NCBI RefSeq assembly: GCF_003001955.1
Contig: NZ_PVNH01000014.1
Coordinates: forward strand, 124,001-188,000
Source of the DNA: Prauserella shujinwangii
Lineage (GTDB): Bacteria; Actinomycetota; Actinomycetes; Mycobacteriales; Pseudonocardiaceae
Direction: 5' to 3'
Length of the DNA: 64,000 nt
The position numbers and the translations under genes are program-made. Position 1 is the first letter of the stretch. Each line of letters begins with the position of its first letter. Below the pieces are notes generated by a model that saw nothing but the letters and a program-made list of their open reading frames with translations, was not told the origin of the DNA and made no database searches. Below, piece after piece: positions 8,689 to 16,533 of the stretch.

Positions 8689-9534
8689 TCAGTCCCGCGC
8701 GGTGCGGGCCGCCACGATGCCGGCCAGCCGGGCGCTGCGGTCGCCCGGCCGTCCGGCCAGGTCGTCGGCCCCCCGCACCGAGGCCGTGGCGAACCCCGCG
8801 GCCCGCAGCTCGGCCTCCGCCTCGGCGCGGTCGGCGAAGTGGAAGTGCACCCGGCCGCGCACGAACGCGCCGACGAGACCCGCGCCGAGCCGGTGCGCGG
8901 GGGCGCCGGCCTGCTCCCGCAGGTGCAGGTCGGCGAGGTAGGTCCCGCGCGGGAACCGGGCCAGCACGGTGGCGAAGCGCCGCCACATCGCCGTCACCGC
9001 CGCGCGGTCGAAGTAGTTGAGCAGGCCCTCGGTGAGGATCGCCGTTCCGGTGTCCGGGTCGAGGGTGTCCGCGAGCGCGGCGAGGCTGTCCGGCCCCGTG
9101 TCGCGCAGGGCGTCCAGTTCGGCGACGCGGTGGTGCGGGCCCGTGCCGCCGAGCCGGTCCAGCAGGGCGCGCTTGCGTCCGGCCATCCCGGGCAGGTCGG
9201 TCTCGACGTAGGTGAGCGCCGGGCCGAACCGCTCGGCGAACCGGTGACCGCGCGCGGACAGCCCCGCGGCGACCTCCACGACCTGGCCGATCTCGCCCCG
9301 CTCGACGGCCTGGGCCAGCAGCGTGTCGAGAACCTGGTGGCGGGCCAGCAGCACGCCCTCGAAGGTGGGGCCGCCGGCGGCCCGGCTGAGCCGCATCGCG
9401 GGCTCGGCGGCGTAGTACAGGGCCCGGCCCTCGGGGGTGGCCAGCGCGCCGGGCGCGAGCCCGTGACGCACCCAGACGTAGCCGGTGTAGTGGCCGGTGG
9501 GGCTGATCGCGTCGGGTCCGCGGCGGAGGCGCAC
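8689..9534 (-). CDS. Class I SAM-dependent O-methyltransferase (LCM/TcmP type)
   Basis: This 281-aa protein has the leucine-carboxyl-methyltransferase-family pattern: 'R' rich start with PTGHYTGYVW, SAM-binding 'QVVEVAAGLSARGHRFAERF' (about 84-105), an acidic loop 'YVETDLPGM', and 'ILTEGLLNYFD' (about 168-178), which is the family's ExLLxYL motif. Members methylate carboxyl or hydroxyl groups of small molecules, often polyketides (TcmP), or are annotated as toxin-like methyltransferases. GTG start. The stop is 1 nt from the convergent lipase stop. Upstream (9658-9724) lies a nested inverted-repeat element that could regulate it. Confidence 0.82.
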   Translation of the reverse strand: MRLRRGPDAISPTGHYTGYVWVRHGLAPGALATPEGRALYYAAEPAMRLSRAAGGPTFEGVLLARHQVLDTLLAQAVERGEIGQVVEVAAGLSARGHRFAERFGPALTYVETDLPGMAGRKRALLDRLGGTGPHHRVAELDALRDTGPDSLAALADTLDPDTGTAILTEGLLNYFDRAAVTAMWRRFATVLARFPRGTYLADLHLREQAGAPAHRLGAGLVGAFVRGRVHFHFADRAEAEAELRAAGFATASVRGADDLAGRPGDRSARLAGIVAARTARD

Positions 9535-9657
9535 GGTTCCGCAGTCTCGGGTGCCGGCGGTCCCCGGCGCAAGGCCACGGAGCCACGGACGAGTGAAATA
9601 GTGCCGGAGGACAAAATCGTGGTTCCAACTTGTGCGACATCAGGTAGGATGGGCGAT

Positions 9658-9724
9658 GCCCGCTCCCGGTGACCCCCAGGCCGGTTGAGCGGGCTCTTTC
9701 ATGCCCGCCTGGCACTTGCTCACC
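9658..9724. other. Nested inverted repeats with two alternative pairings
   Basis: Three nested helices can form: GGTGA (9668-9672) with TCACC (9720-9724), CCAGG (9676-9680) with CCTGG (9708-9712), and GCGGGC (9689-9694) with GCCCGC (9703-9708). AGCGGGC (9688-9694) can instead pair with GCCCGCT (9658-9664). The two pairings exclude each other. Read on the minus strand the element is in the leader of the methyltransferase gene, about 125 nt before its GTG. Read on the plus strand it precedes the oxidoreductase operon and could be a terminator (hairpin followed by TCTTT). I cannot match it to a named riboswitch. Confidence 0.45.
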
Positions 9725-9802
9725 GCACGCAACCTTTCCGCTTCGGTCATGACATCCGGGTTGACAGCGCGCAGGGGACGTGGTTTCACTGAGTAGGTAA
9801 AC

Positions 9803-9816
9803 ATACCGGTCGGTAT
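9803..9816. promoter_or_regulatory. TetR-type operator upstream of the oxidoreductase/HAD pair
   Basis: ATACCG-GT-CGGTAT is an inverted repeat 5 nt upstream of the ribosome-binding site. The arm sequence ATACCG/CGGTAT is typical of TetR-family operators in actinomycetes. It overlaps a TATAGT sequence that could be a -10 box. No TetR gene is in the window, so the regulator would act from elsewhere. Confidence 0.55.
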
Positions 9817-9834
9817 AGTCAGGAGGTGTTCGCG

Positions 9835-10890
9835 GTGCGAGCCGTGCTGCTCACGGGGTTCGGCGGGCCGGAGAAGCTGGAGTACCGGGAGGACGTGCCC
9901 GATCCGGAGCCGGGTCCGGGCGAGGTGCGCGTCCGCGTCGGCGCGGCGGCGCTGAACAACACCGACATCTGGACCAGGCAGGGGGCCTACGGCTCGCCGG
10001 ACGACCCCGGCGCCCAGGCGGGCTGGCGCCGCGAGCCGCTGCGGTTCCCCCGGATCCAGGGCGCCGACGTCGCGGGCCGCGTCGACCGCGTCGGCACGGG
10101 CGTGCCCGAGACGCGGATCGGCGAACGGGTGCTCGTCGACCCGATGCTCTACGACGGCGGCGAGCGGGAGCTCGTCACCACCGACTACCTCGGCAGCGAG
10201 CGGGACGGCGGGTTCGCCGAACTGGTCACCGTGCCTTCGGCCAACGCCCACGCGGTCGACAGCCCGCTCGCCGACGCCGAGCTGGCCACGTTCCCCACCG
10301 CCTACACGACCGCTTTGCGGATGCTGCGCCGTGCCGGGGTGACGGCGGGGGAGACCGTGCTGGTCACCGGCGCCTCGGGCGGGGTCGGCTCGGCGCTGAT
10401 CCAGCTGGCCGTCGCCCGCGGCGCGCGGGTGGTCGCCGTGGCCGGGACGGGTAAACGCGAACGCGCCGCATGGCTCGGCGCGCACGCGACGGTGGACCGG
10501 GACACCGCCGACCTCGGCGCGGACGTCGTCGCCGCGCTCGGCGGGGAGCGGCCGGACGTGGTCGCCGACGTCGTCGCGGGGCCGCTGTTCCCCGCCCTGC
10601 TGCGCGTGCTCGGCCCGCTCGGCCGCTACGTCGTCGCGGGCGCGATCGCGGGCCCGCTCGTCGAGGCCGACCTGCGTACCGTCTACTTGCGACAGCTGCG
10701 CCTCGTCGGCTCGTCCTTCGGCACCCACGAGGACTTCCGGGAGGTGCTCGCCCACATCGAGGCAGGCGAGCTCCAACCCCTGCTGGCGGGCACCTACCCG
10801 CTGGCCGAGCTCGGGCGGGCGCAGGAGCACTTCACCCGCAAGGAGTTCTTCGGCAAGCTCGCCGTCGTCCCCGGGGAGGTGCACCGGTGA
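9835..10890 (+). CDS. Zinc-independent NAD(P)H:quinone oxidoreductase-like MDR protein
   Basis: This medium-chain dehydrogenase/reductase has about 351 aa. An in-frame GTG exists at 9826, but AGGAGG at 9821-9826 is correctly spaced (8 nt) for the GTG at 9835, giving MRAVLLTGFGG. The N-terminal GroES-like domain lacks the structural-zinc Cys cluster. The Rossmann domain has 'VLVTGASGGVGSALIQLAVARGARVVAV' (about 177-205), the quinone-oxidoreductase fingerprint, with a 'GTGKRERAAWLGA' loop that suits NADPH. Likely reaction: reduction of quinones or enones. The stop overlaps the GTG of the HAD gene by 3 bases, so they form an operon. Confidence 0.85.
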   Translation: MRAVLLTGFGGPEKLEYREDVPDPEPGPGEVRVRVGAAALNNTDIWTRQGAYGSPDDPGAQAGWRREPLRFPRIQGADVAGRVDRVGTGVPETRIGERVLVDPMLYDGGERELVTTDYLGSERDGGFAELVTVPSANAHAVDSPLADAELATFPTAYTTALRMLRRAGVTAGETVLVTGASGGVGSALIQLAVARGARVVAVAGTGKRERAAWLGAHATVDRDTADLGADVVAALGGERPDVVADVVAGPLFPALLRVLGPLGRYVVAGAIAGPLVEADLRTVYLRQLRLVGSSFGTHEDFREVLAHIEAGELQPLLAGTYPLAELGRAQEHFTRKEFFGKLAVVPGEVHR

Positions 10891-11585
10891 ACCTCGCCGA
10901 CCACCGCGTGCTGACGTTCGACGTCGTCGGCACGCTCGTCGACTTCGAGCAGGGCATCCTCGACGCCGTCCGGCCGCTCGCCCCGGCCGTGCCCGGCGCC
11001 GACGTCCTCGCCGCGTTCGGCCGGGCCGAGGACCGGCAGCAGCGGCTCACCCCGGAGCTGCCGTTCACCCAGATGCTCGAGCCGGTGTACGAGCGGATGG
11101 CGGGCGAGCTCGGCCTCCCGCCCGGCCAGGGGCCCGCCCTGCGCGCGTCCATCCCCCGCTGGCCCGCCTTTCCCGACGCGGTGACCGCACTGCGCGCGCT
11201 GCGCACGCGGTTCCGCCTGGTGGCGCTCACCAACGCCGACAACTGGGCCGCGGGCCACTTCGCCACCACGCTCGGTGAGCCGTTCGACGACATCGTCACC
11301 GCCGAGGACGCCGGCGTGAACAAGCCGGACCTCCGCGTGTTCGCCTACTGCCTCGGCAGGCAGTCCGTGCACGGCTACCGTCGCGCGGACCACCTGCACG
11401 TGGCGCAGAGCCAGTACCACGACATCGGGGCCGCCAGGGCAGCCGACCTGCGGGTGTGCTGGATCGAGCGGGGGCACGGCAGGCCGGGCTCCGGAGCCAC
11501 CCCGGAGGCCACCGTGGTCACCACGCCCGACCTCCATCTGCGCTCGCTCGCCGAACTCAGCGCCCTCGCCGCCGCGGCACGCTGA
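10887..11585 (+). CDS. HAD-family hydrolase (haloacid dehalogenase type II-like)
   Basis: This 232-aa protein has the nucleophile motif FDVVGTLVD (Asp about 11), where the second Asp of phosphatase-type DxDGT motifs is replaced by Val, as in dehalogenase-type members. Motif II is 'LVALTNAD' (Thr/Asn about 113) and motif III/IV 'VNKPDLRVF...[18 protein letters not shown]'. Possible reactions are hydrolytic dehalogenation of 2-haloacids or phosphate ester hydrolysis; sequence alone does not decide. Start GTG overlaps the upstream stop (GTGA). The last 29 bp overlap the 3' end of the convergent RNase Z gene. Confidence 0.8.
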   Translation: MNLADHRVLTFDVVGTLVDFEQGILDAVRPLAPAVPGADVLAAFGRAEDRQQRLTPELPFTQMLEPVYERMAGELGLPPGQGPALRASIPRWPAFPDAVTALRALRTRFRLVALTNADNWAAGHFATTLGEPFDDIVTAEDAGVNKPDLRVFAYCLGRQSVHGYRRADHLHVAQSQYHDIGAARAADLRVCWIERGHGRPGSGATPEATVVTTPDLHLRSLAELSALAAAAR

Positions 11586-12477
11586 CGCGCATCAGGTCGG
11601 CGGCCACCACGATGTCGCCGCCGAACTCCCGGGCCGCATCGGCGCGGAACTCCTCCGGCTCGGTGTAGCGCTGCGAGAAATGGGTGAGCACGAGCCTGCG
11701 CACCCCGGACTCCGCGGCGATGCGGCCCGCCTGCGCGGCGGTGAGGTGGCCGTACTCCGCGGCCAGCCCGGCGTCCGCCGAGAGAAACGTCGACTCGATC
11801 ACCAGCAGGTCGGCACCCTCCGCCAGCGCGAACGCGCCGTCGCACAGGCGGGTGTCCATGACGAACGCGAAGCGCTGCCCGGGACGGGGCGCGCTGACCT
11901 CGGCGAGCGTGACGGTGCGGTCGCCGACGCGCAGCCCGCCCTCCCGCTGGAGCCTGCCCACGTCCGGCCCGTGCACGCCGAACCGGGCGAGCCGGTCGGG
12001 CAGCATGCGCCTGCCGTCCGGTTCGGTGAGCTGGTAGCCGAACGACTCGACGGGGTGGTCGAGCCGCCGGGCCCGCAACTCGCCGAACCCGCCGGTCGCG
12101 ATCGTGCCCTCGCCCGTCACGGGTGCCTCGGCGAGCGTCGCCCGCTCGTGGAACACGCTGGCGCGCCGCAGCCGGGCGAAGTACTCCGCGCCGGAGGCCG
12201 GGTAGTGCGCGGCCACGGGGTGCGCCACGGCGTCGAGGGACAGCCGCTGCACGATCCCGGGCACGCCGAGGCAGTGATCCCCGTGAAAGTGGGTGACACA
12301 GAGGCGGGTGATCGCGCTCGCCGGTACACCCGCGAACAGCAGTTGCCGCTGGGTGCCCTCACCGGGGTCGAACAGCAGCCCCTCGGTGTCCCAGCGGAGG
12401 AAGTAGCCGTTGTGGTTGCGGTCGCGTGCGGGCGCCTGGCTCGCGGTGCCCAGCACGACCAGTTCCCGGGCCGACAC
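11557..12477 (-). CDS. rnz: Ribonuclease Z
   Basis: This 306-aa metallo-beta-lactamase fold enzyme has the zinc motif [10 protein letters not shown] (His63, His65, Asp67, His68) and the later ligands in 'AFVMDTRLC' (Asp) and 'VLTHFSQRY' (His). The N-terminal '[21 protein letters not shown]' with '[11 protein letters not shown]' is characteristic of tRNase Z. It removes 3' trailers from tRNA precursors in the cytoplasm. It ends inside the convergent HAD gene (29-bp overlap). Confidence 0.9.
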   Translation of the reverse strand: MSARELVVLGTASQAPARDRNHNGYFLRWDTEGLLFDPGEGTQRQLLFAGVPASAITRLCVTHFHGDHCLGVPGIVQRLSLDAVAHPVAAHYPASGAEYFARLRRASVFHERATLAEAPVTGEGTIATGGFGELRARRLDHPVESFGYQLTEPDGRRMLPDRLARFGVHGPDVGRLQREGGLRVGDRTVTLAEVSAPRPGQRFAFVMDTRLCDGAFALAEGADLLVIESTFLSADAGLAAEYGHLTAAQAGRIAAESGVRRLVLTHFSQRYTEPEEFRADAAREFGGDIVVAADLMRVSVPRRRGR

Positions 12478-12524
12478 GGCGACGACCCTAGGCCGTCACC
12501 GCGCCGGCCGCGGTCCGTGCCTGG

Positions 12525-12944
12525 TCAGGCGTTCGCCCTGGCGGCGCTGATGTCGCCGAGCGCCGAGCGGGGGTCCCGCTCCACGGCGGCGTCGCCGATC
12601 GACAGCACGCCCACCGGGCGCCCCTCGTCGACGACCGCGATCCGCCGGATCGCGTGCTCCCGCATCCGCGCGATGGCGTTGTCCGCATCCTCGTTCGGCG
12701 AGGCCGTGACGATCTGCTCGCTGCACACCTCGCCGAGGCGGGTGCCGGACAGGTCCTCGCGCTCGGCCAGCGCGCGGACCACGATGTCGCGGTCGGTGGC
12801 GATGCCGCACAACCTGCCGTCCTCGATGACCAGCACGTCGCCGATGCCGCGGTCGCGCATGCGCTGGGCCGCCTGCTGCACCGTGGCGTCGACCGGCAGG
12901 GTCTCGGGATCGGAGGTCATGAGCTCACGCACGAGCTGAGCCAT
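12525..12944 (-). CDS. Two-CBS-domain protein
   Basis: This 139-aa protein is made of two CBS domains: residues about 5-60 ('LMTSDPETLPVDATVQQAAQRMRDRGIGDVLVIEDGRLCGIATDRDIV') and about 72-128 ('VTASPNEDADNAIARMREHAIRRIAVVDEGRPVGVLSIGD'). Stand-alone CBS pairs bind adenine nucleotides and are often dormancy or stress proteins (Hrp1-like in mycobacteria). A good GAAGGAGGGGAG ribosome-binding site precedes the ATG. A GGTTG-N16-GGGTAC promoter starts 56 nt upstream, inside the preceding small gene, so it can be made separately from that gene under stress. Confidence 0.88.
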   Translation of the reverse strand: MAQLVRELMTSDPETLPVDATVQQAAQRMRDRGIGDVLVIEDGRLCGIATDRDIVVRALAEREDLSGTRLGEVCSEQIVTASPNEDADNAIARMREHAIRRIAVVDEGRPVGVLSIGDAAVERDPRSALGDISAARANA

Positions 12945-12983
12945 GTTCTCCCCTCCTTCGCTGTCGTAGCGGTTCGTTCGGGT

Positions 12984-13220
12984 TCACCGTGGTCGGCGGG
13001 TACCCGCGTGCTCGGTGGACCCAACCTCCTCGTCGGTCTTGGGCGTGGCGCGGGCCTCCTTCGTGCGCCGGGACACGGCGCTGCGGCCGGGCTGGGCCTC
13101 GGGCTCGTCGAGCACGCCCGCGTCGTTCTCCACGGGCGCCGCCCTGCCCTGCTCACGCTCGGCCACCTCGTCGACGTACTCCTGCTGGTCGCGTGGACGC
13201 GGCCTGTTCTCCTCACTCAT
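12984..13220 (-). CDS. Small hydrophilic protein, unknown function
   Basis: This 78-aa protein is highly charged (MSEENRPRPRDQQEYVDEV...), has no hydrophobic segment and looks disordered. I recognise no domain. Evidence that it is real: it has its own stress-type promoter exactly 9 nt from the ATG (13230-13256), sits in a gap otherwise without genes, and is tandem to the CBS gene that has the same kind of promoter. The only SD-like GGAG abuts the ATG directly, which fits leaderless translation. Confidence 0.65.
   Translation of the reverse strand: MSEENRPRPRDQQEYVDEVAEREQGRAAPVENDAGVLDEPEAQPGRSAVSRRTKEARATPKTDEEVGSTEHAGTRRPR
13000..13026 (-). promoter_or_regulatory. SigF/SigB-type promoter for the CBS gene
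   Basis: Read on the minus strand: GGTTG (13026-13022), 16 nt, GGGTAC (13005-13000). Both boxes and the spacing match actinobacterial general-stress sigma promoters (GGTTT-N15-17-GGGTAY). It lies within the 3' end of the 78-aa gene and gives a leader of about 50 nt with an SD. Confidence 0.7.
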
Positions 13221-13229
13221 CTCCGTGGG

Positions 13230-13256
13230 TTACCCGCCGCGCGGCTCCGCGCAACC
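13230..13256 (-). promoter_or_regulatory. SigF/SigB-type promoter for the 78-aa protein
   Basis: Minus strand: GGTTG (13256-13252), 16 nt, GGGTAA (13235-13230), then exactly 9 nt to the ATG at 13220. The start point would be at or next to the start codon, so the mRNA should be leaderless. Confidence 0.7.
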
Positions 13257-13279
13257 GTCCCGAGAGCGATACTGGACGC

Positions 13280-14308
13280 GTGTCTACAGCGGACTGGATC
13301 CTGCACGTGGACCTCGACCAGTTCATCGCGGCGGTCGAGATCGCGCGGCATCCGGAGCTGCGCGGACTCCCGGTTGTCGTCGGTGGCTCGGGCGACCCTG
13401 GCGAGCGGGCCGTCGTCGCGACGGCGTCGTACGAGGCCCGCGAGTTCGGAGTCCGGTCGGGCATGCCGCTGCGCACCGCGGCGAAACGCTGCCCCGGCGC
13501 GGTGTTCCTGCCCGCTGACCACAGCGCCTACGAGGAGGTCTCGGAGCGGGTGATGGCGGTGCTGCGCACCCTCCCCGTCGTGGTGGAGATCCTCGGCTGG
13601 GACGAGGCGTTCCTCGGCGCGCGCACGGCCGATCCGGAAGCGCTCGCCCACCGCGTGCGAGCCGTGGTCGCCGAGGAGACCGGACTGTCCTGCTCGGTGG
13701 GCATCGGCGACAACAAGCTGCGGGCGAAGCTCGCCACCGGGTTCGCCAAGCCCGCCGGGATCTACCGGCTGACCAGGGACAACTGGGTGGAGGTGATGGC
13801 CGGGCGGCCGCCGGACGCGCTCTGGGGCATCGGCCCGAAAACCGCGCGGAAACTGTCCGAGGCCGGCCTGACCACGGTCGCGCGGCTGGCGACGGCCGAT
13901 CCCGGCGACCTCGCCGCGCGGTTCGGCCCGAACCTGGGGCCGTGGTACCGCGTCCTCGCCCGCGGCGGCGGCAGCACCACCGTCGAGGCCACGCCGTACG
14001 TGCCCCGGTCCCGCAGCAGGGAGACGACGTTCCAGCGCAACCTCACCGAGCCCGGCGAGATCCGCGAGCAGGTGGCCGTGCTCGCGCGGCGGGTCGCGCG
14101 GGACGTCGCCGACGAGGAGCGGCCCGCGGCCCGGGTCGCCGTGAAGGTGCGGTTCGCTCCGTTCGACACCCGCACGCGCAGTATGACCCTCGCCACCCCC
14201 ACGAGCGACGCGGCCGAACTGGAACGGGCCGCGCTCACCGTGCTCGGCCGGTTCGAGCTGACCCGGCCCGTCCGGCTGCTCGGCGTGCGCGCGGAGTTCG
14301 GCTCGTGA
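13280..14308 (+). CDS. dinB: Y-family DNA polymerase IV, DinB2-like
   Basis: This 342-aa polymerase has the Y-family catalytic Asp in 'LHVDLDQFIAAVE' (Asp11) and the second acidic pair in 'LGWDEAF' (Asp-Glu near 106-107). 'SCSVGIGDNKLRAKLATGFAKPAGIY' and the HhH segment 'LWGIGPKTARKLSEAGL' complete the palm/thumb signature. The little-finger domain follows ('RSRSRETTFQRNL'). The residue at the steric-gate position, aromatic in most DinB proteins (Phe13 in E. coli), is Ile16, as in the mycobacterial DinB2 group with Leu, so ribonucleotide exclusion may be weak. GTG start with GATACT about 8 nt upstream, a possible leaderless -10. No C-terminal beta-clamp motif is obvious; the protein ends within palindrome E2. 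Confidence 0.88.
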   Translation: MSTADWILHVDLDQFIAAVEIARHPELRGLPVVVGGSGDPGERAVVATASYEAREFGVRSGMPLRTAAKRCPGAVFLPADHSAYEEVSERVMAVLRTLPVVVEILGWDEAFLGARTADPEALAHRVRAVVAEETGLSCSVGIGDNKLRAKLATGFAKPAGIYRLTRDNWVEVMAGRPPDALWGIGPKTARKLSEAGLTTVARLATADPGDLAARFGPNLGPWYRVLARGGGSTTVEATPYVPRSRSRETTFQRNLTEPGEIREQVAVLARRVARDVADEERPAARVAVKVRFAPFDTRTRSMTLATPTSDAAELERAALTVLGRFELTRPVRLLGVRAEFGS

Positions 14309-14346
14309 GTGAGAAACGTGGTTAGAACGACGTTTCTCACTCACGA
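14303..14346. terminator. Palindromic terminator after dinB (element E2)
   Basis: TCGTGAGTGAGAAACGT (14303-14319) pairs with ACGTTTCTCACTCACGA (14330-14346) across a 10-nt loop. The dinB stop codon TGA (14306-14308) is in the left arm. Same family as E1, E3, E4 and E5. It separates dinB from parE, which lie on the same strand. Confidence 0.75.
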
Positions 14347-14359
14347 CGGCGCGCCGGGA

Positions 14360-14375
14360 TCGAATACCTGTTCGA
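14360..14375. promoter_or_regulatory. LexA-like SOS box upstream of parE
   Basis: TCGAATACCTGTTCGA differs by one base from the actinobacterial/mycobacterial SOS consensus TCGAAC-N4-GTTCGA. It lies 85 nt upstream of the parE GTG, downstream of the dinB terminator, so it would regulate parE-parC rather than dinB. TACGAT a little downstream (14387-14392) could be the -10 box. Confidence 0.5.
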
Positions 14376-14459
14376 CCGGGTGCGGTTACGATAGCCTGCA
14401 GCGCGCGTACGCCACGCGTCCCACGTGCCAGACCGTGCCAGATCCGGGAGAGCGACCCT

Positions 14460-16517
14460 GTGACTGCTTCTGCTGAGACCTTCTACGGGGCCGACGACCT
14501 GACCCACCTGGAGGGTCTCGAGGCGGTTCGGAAGCGGCCCGGCATGTACATCGGGTCCACCGACAGCCGCGGGGTGAACCACCTGTTCACCGAGATCGTC
14601 GACAACTCCACCGACGAGGGCGTCGCCGGGCACGCGACGAAGGTCGTGGTGACGCTGCACGCGGACGGCAGCGTCCAGGTGGACGACGACGGGCGCGGCA
14701 TCCCCACCGGAAAGCACGCCAAGTCGGGGCTGTCCGGGGTCGAGCTCGTGCTCACCCGCCTGCACGCGGGCGGCAAGTTCGGCGGCTCCGGCTACAAGAC
14801 CTCGGGCGGCCTGCACGGGGTGGGCGCTTCGGCCGTCAACGCGCTGTCCCTGCGCTTCGACGTCACCGTCAAGCGGGACGGCAAGGTGCACGAGATCTCC
14901 TTCGCGCGCGGCAAGCCCGGTGTGTTCGACGGGCCGGGCCCCAAGGCGAAGTTCACGCCGCAGTCCGGACTGCGGGTGGTCCGCAAGATGAAGCGGGGCG
15001 AGCGGACCGGGACGTCCACCCGGTACTGGCACGACGCCCGTTACTTCGAGAACGGCGCCCGCCTCGACCCCGAGGAGGTCAGGTCGAAGCTGCGGCACAC
15101 CGCCTTCCTGGTCCCCGGGGTGACCTACGTGCTGCGCACGGCCACCGAAGGGGCGATCAACGAGGAGACCTTCCACTATCCCCACGGGATCATGGACATG
15201 GTCGAGTACCTCGCCCCCGCGGGAGACCGCCCGGTGTCCGGGACGCTGCTCGTCAAGGGTGAGGGCACGTACAAGGAGAACGCCGCGGACGAGAACGGCG
15301 TCATGCAGTCCAATGTGGAACGCAAGGCGGAGGTCGAGATCGCGTTCCGCTGGGGCACCGGGTACGAGCGCACCGTCGAGTGTTTCACCAACACCATTCG
15401 CAACGTCCACGGTGGAACCCACCGCAGGGGATTCGACCGGGCCACCGTGAAGGCACTGCAGGAGGCCGTGGCCAAGACCCGTGGCCTGCTCAAGCCGAAG
15501 GAGGACCCGCCCCTGCTGGACGACGTCCAGGAGGGGATGACGGCGGTCATCCACGTCCGGATGCCGGAGCCGCAGTTCACCTCGCAGACCAAGGACGAGC
15601 TGTCCACCGCCGGGATCACGAAGGTCGTGCAGGGGCTGGTGGAGAAGGAGATCAAGGCCTGGACCGAGCACCGGAGGACGAAGGCGGAGGCCAAGACGGT
15701 CCTGCAGAAGATCGTCGAGGCCTCGCGGGTGCGGCTGGCGCAGAAGCAGCAAAAGGACGCCGCCCGGCGCAAGACGGCGCTGGAGGGCGCCGCGATGCCG
15801 GCCAAGCTGGTCGACTGCCGCACCACCGGGGTCTCCCGCAGCGAGCTGTTCCTCGTCGAGGGCGACAGCGCGCTCGGGTCCGCGCGGATGGCGCGCGTTT
15901 CGGAGTACCAGGCGCTGCTGCCGCTGCGCGGCAAGATCCTCAACGTGCAGAAGGCGGGGCTCGGCGACGCGCTGAAGAACGCCGAGATCGCGTCGATCGT
16001 GCAGGTGCTCGGCGCGGGCACCGGCCGGACGTTCGACTCTTCGTCGATGCGCTACGGGCGGGTGATCCTGATGGCGGACGCCGATGTGGACGGTTCGCAC
16101 ATCCGGACGCTGCTCATCACGCTCTTCGCCAGGTACATGCGGCCGGTGATCGAGGAGGGCAGGCTCTACGCCGCCATGCCGCCGCTGCACAAGGTGGTCA
16201 CCAAGGGCCGTAACGGGGAGACGCGCTACACGTTCACCGAGCGCGAGATGGAGGCCGTGGTCGCCGAGCTGGAGGCGGCGGGCAAGAAGGTCGACAAGCC
16301 GGTTCCCCGGTTCAAGGGACTCGGCGAGATGGACGCCGACGAGCTGTGGGAGACCACGATGAACCCGGCGACCCGCTCGGTGCGCCGCATCACGCTCGAC
16401 GACGCCGACGCCGCGGAGGCCGCGCTCGAGCTGCTCATGGGGGAGAAGGTCGAGCCACGCCGCAACTGGCTGATCGCCTCGGCCGCCCGCGTGGACCAGG
16501 CCGCGATCGACATCTGA
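14460..16517 (+). CDS. parE: DNA topoisomerase IV subunit B (ParE-like)
   Basis: This 685-aa type IIA topoisomerase ATPase subunit has a GHKL domain ('VRKRPGMYIGST', 'EIVDNSTDEG', 'DDGRGIP', 'GGLHGVGASAVNALS'; about 20-230). A transducer domain ('QTKDELST' near 380) and a Toprim domain follow ('LFLVEGDSALGSA', 'LMADADVDGSHIRTLLIT'), then the C-terminal 'RFKGLGEMDADELWETTMNP'. EGDSALGSA differs from the GyrB form EGDSAGGSA. With the adjacent ParC it forms an ATP-dependent decatenase. GTG start follows GGGAGAGCGACC. It overlaps no neighbour; parC starts 16 nt downstream. A LexA-like box upstream suggests damage-linked control. Confidence 0.9.
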   Translation: MTASAETFYGADDLTHLEGLEAVRKRPGMYIGSTDSRGVNHLFTEIVDNSTDEGVAGHATKVVVTLHADGSVQVDDDGRGIPTGKHAKSGLSGVELVLTRLHAGGKFGGSGYKTSGGLHGVGASAVNALSLRFDVTVKRDGKVHEISFARGKPGVFDGPGPKAKFTPQSGLRVVRKMKRGERTGTSTRYWHDARYFENGARLDPEEVRSKLRHTAFLVPGVTYVLRTATEGAINEETFHYPHGIMDMVEYLAPAGDRPVSGTLLVKGEGTYKENAADENGVMQSNVERKAEVEIAFRWGTGYERTVECFTNTIRNVHGGTHRRGFDRATVKALQEAVAKTRGLLKPKEDPPLLDDVQEGMTAVIHVRMPEPQFTSQTKDELSTAGITKVVQGLVEKEIKAWTEHRRTKAEAKTVLQKIVEASRVRLAQKQQKDAARRKTALEGAAMPAKLVDCRTTGVSRSELFLVEGDSALGSARMARVSEYQALLPLRGKILNVQKAGLGDALKNAEIASIVQVLGAGTGRTFDSSSMRYGRVILMADADVDGSHIRTLLITLFARYMRPVIEEGRLYAAMPPLHKVVTKGRNGETRYTFTEREMEAVVAELEAAGKKVDKPVPRFKGLGEMDADELWETTMNPATRSVRRITLDDADAAEAALELLMGEKVEPRRNWLIASAARVDQAAIDI

Positions 16518-16533
16518 GGAGTTTCGGAAAGCC

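Noticed and set aside
9640-9750. A short minus-strand frame (about 36 codons, starting near 9750) as a leader peptide
   Set aside because: It overlaps the nested hairpins, has no clear SD and no recognisable composition; the base-paired structure is the better explanation.
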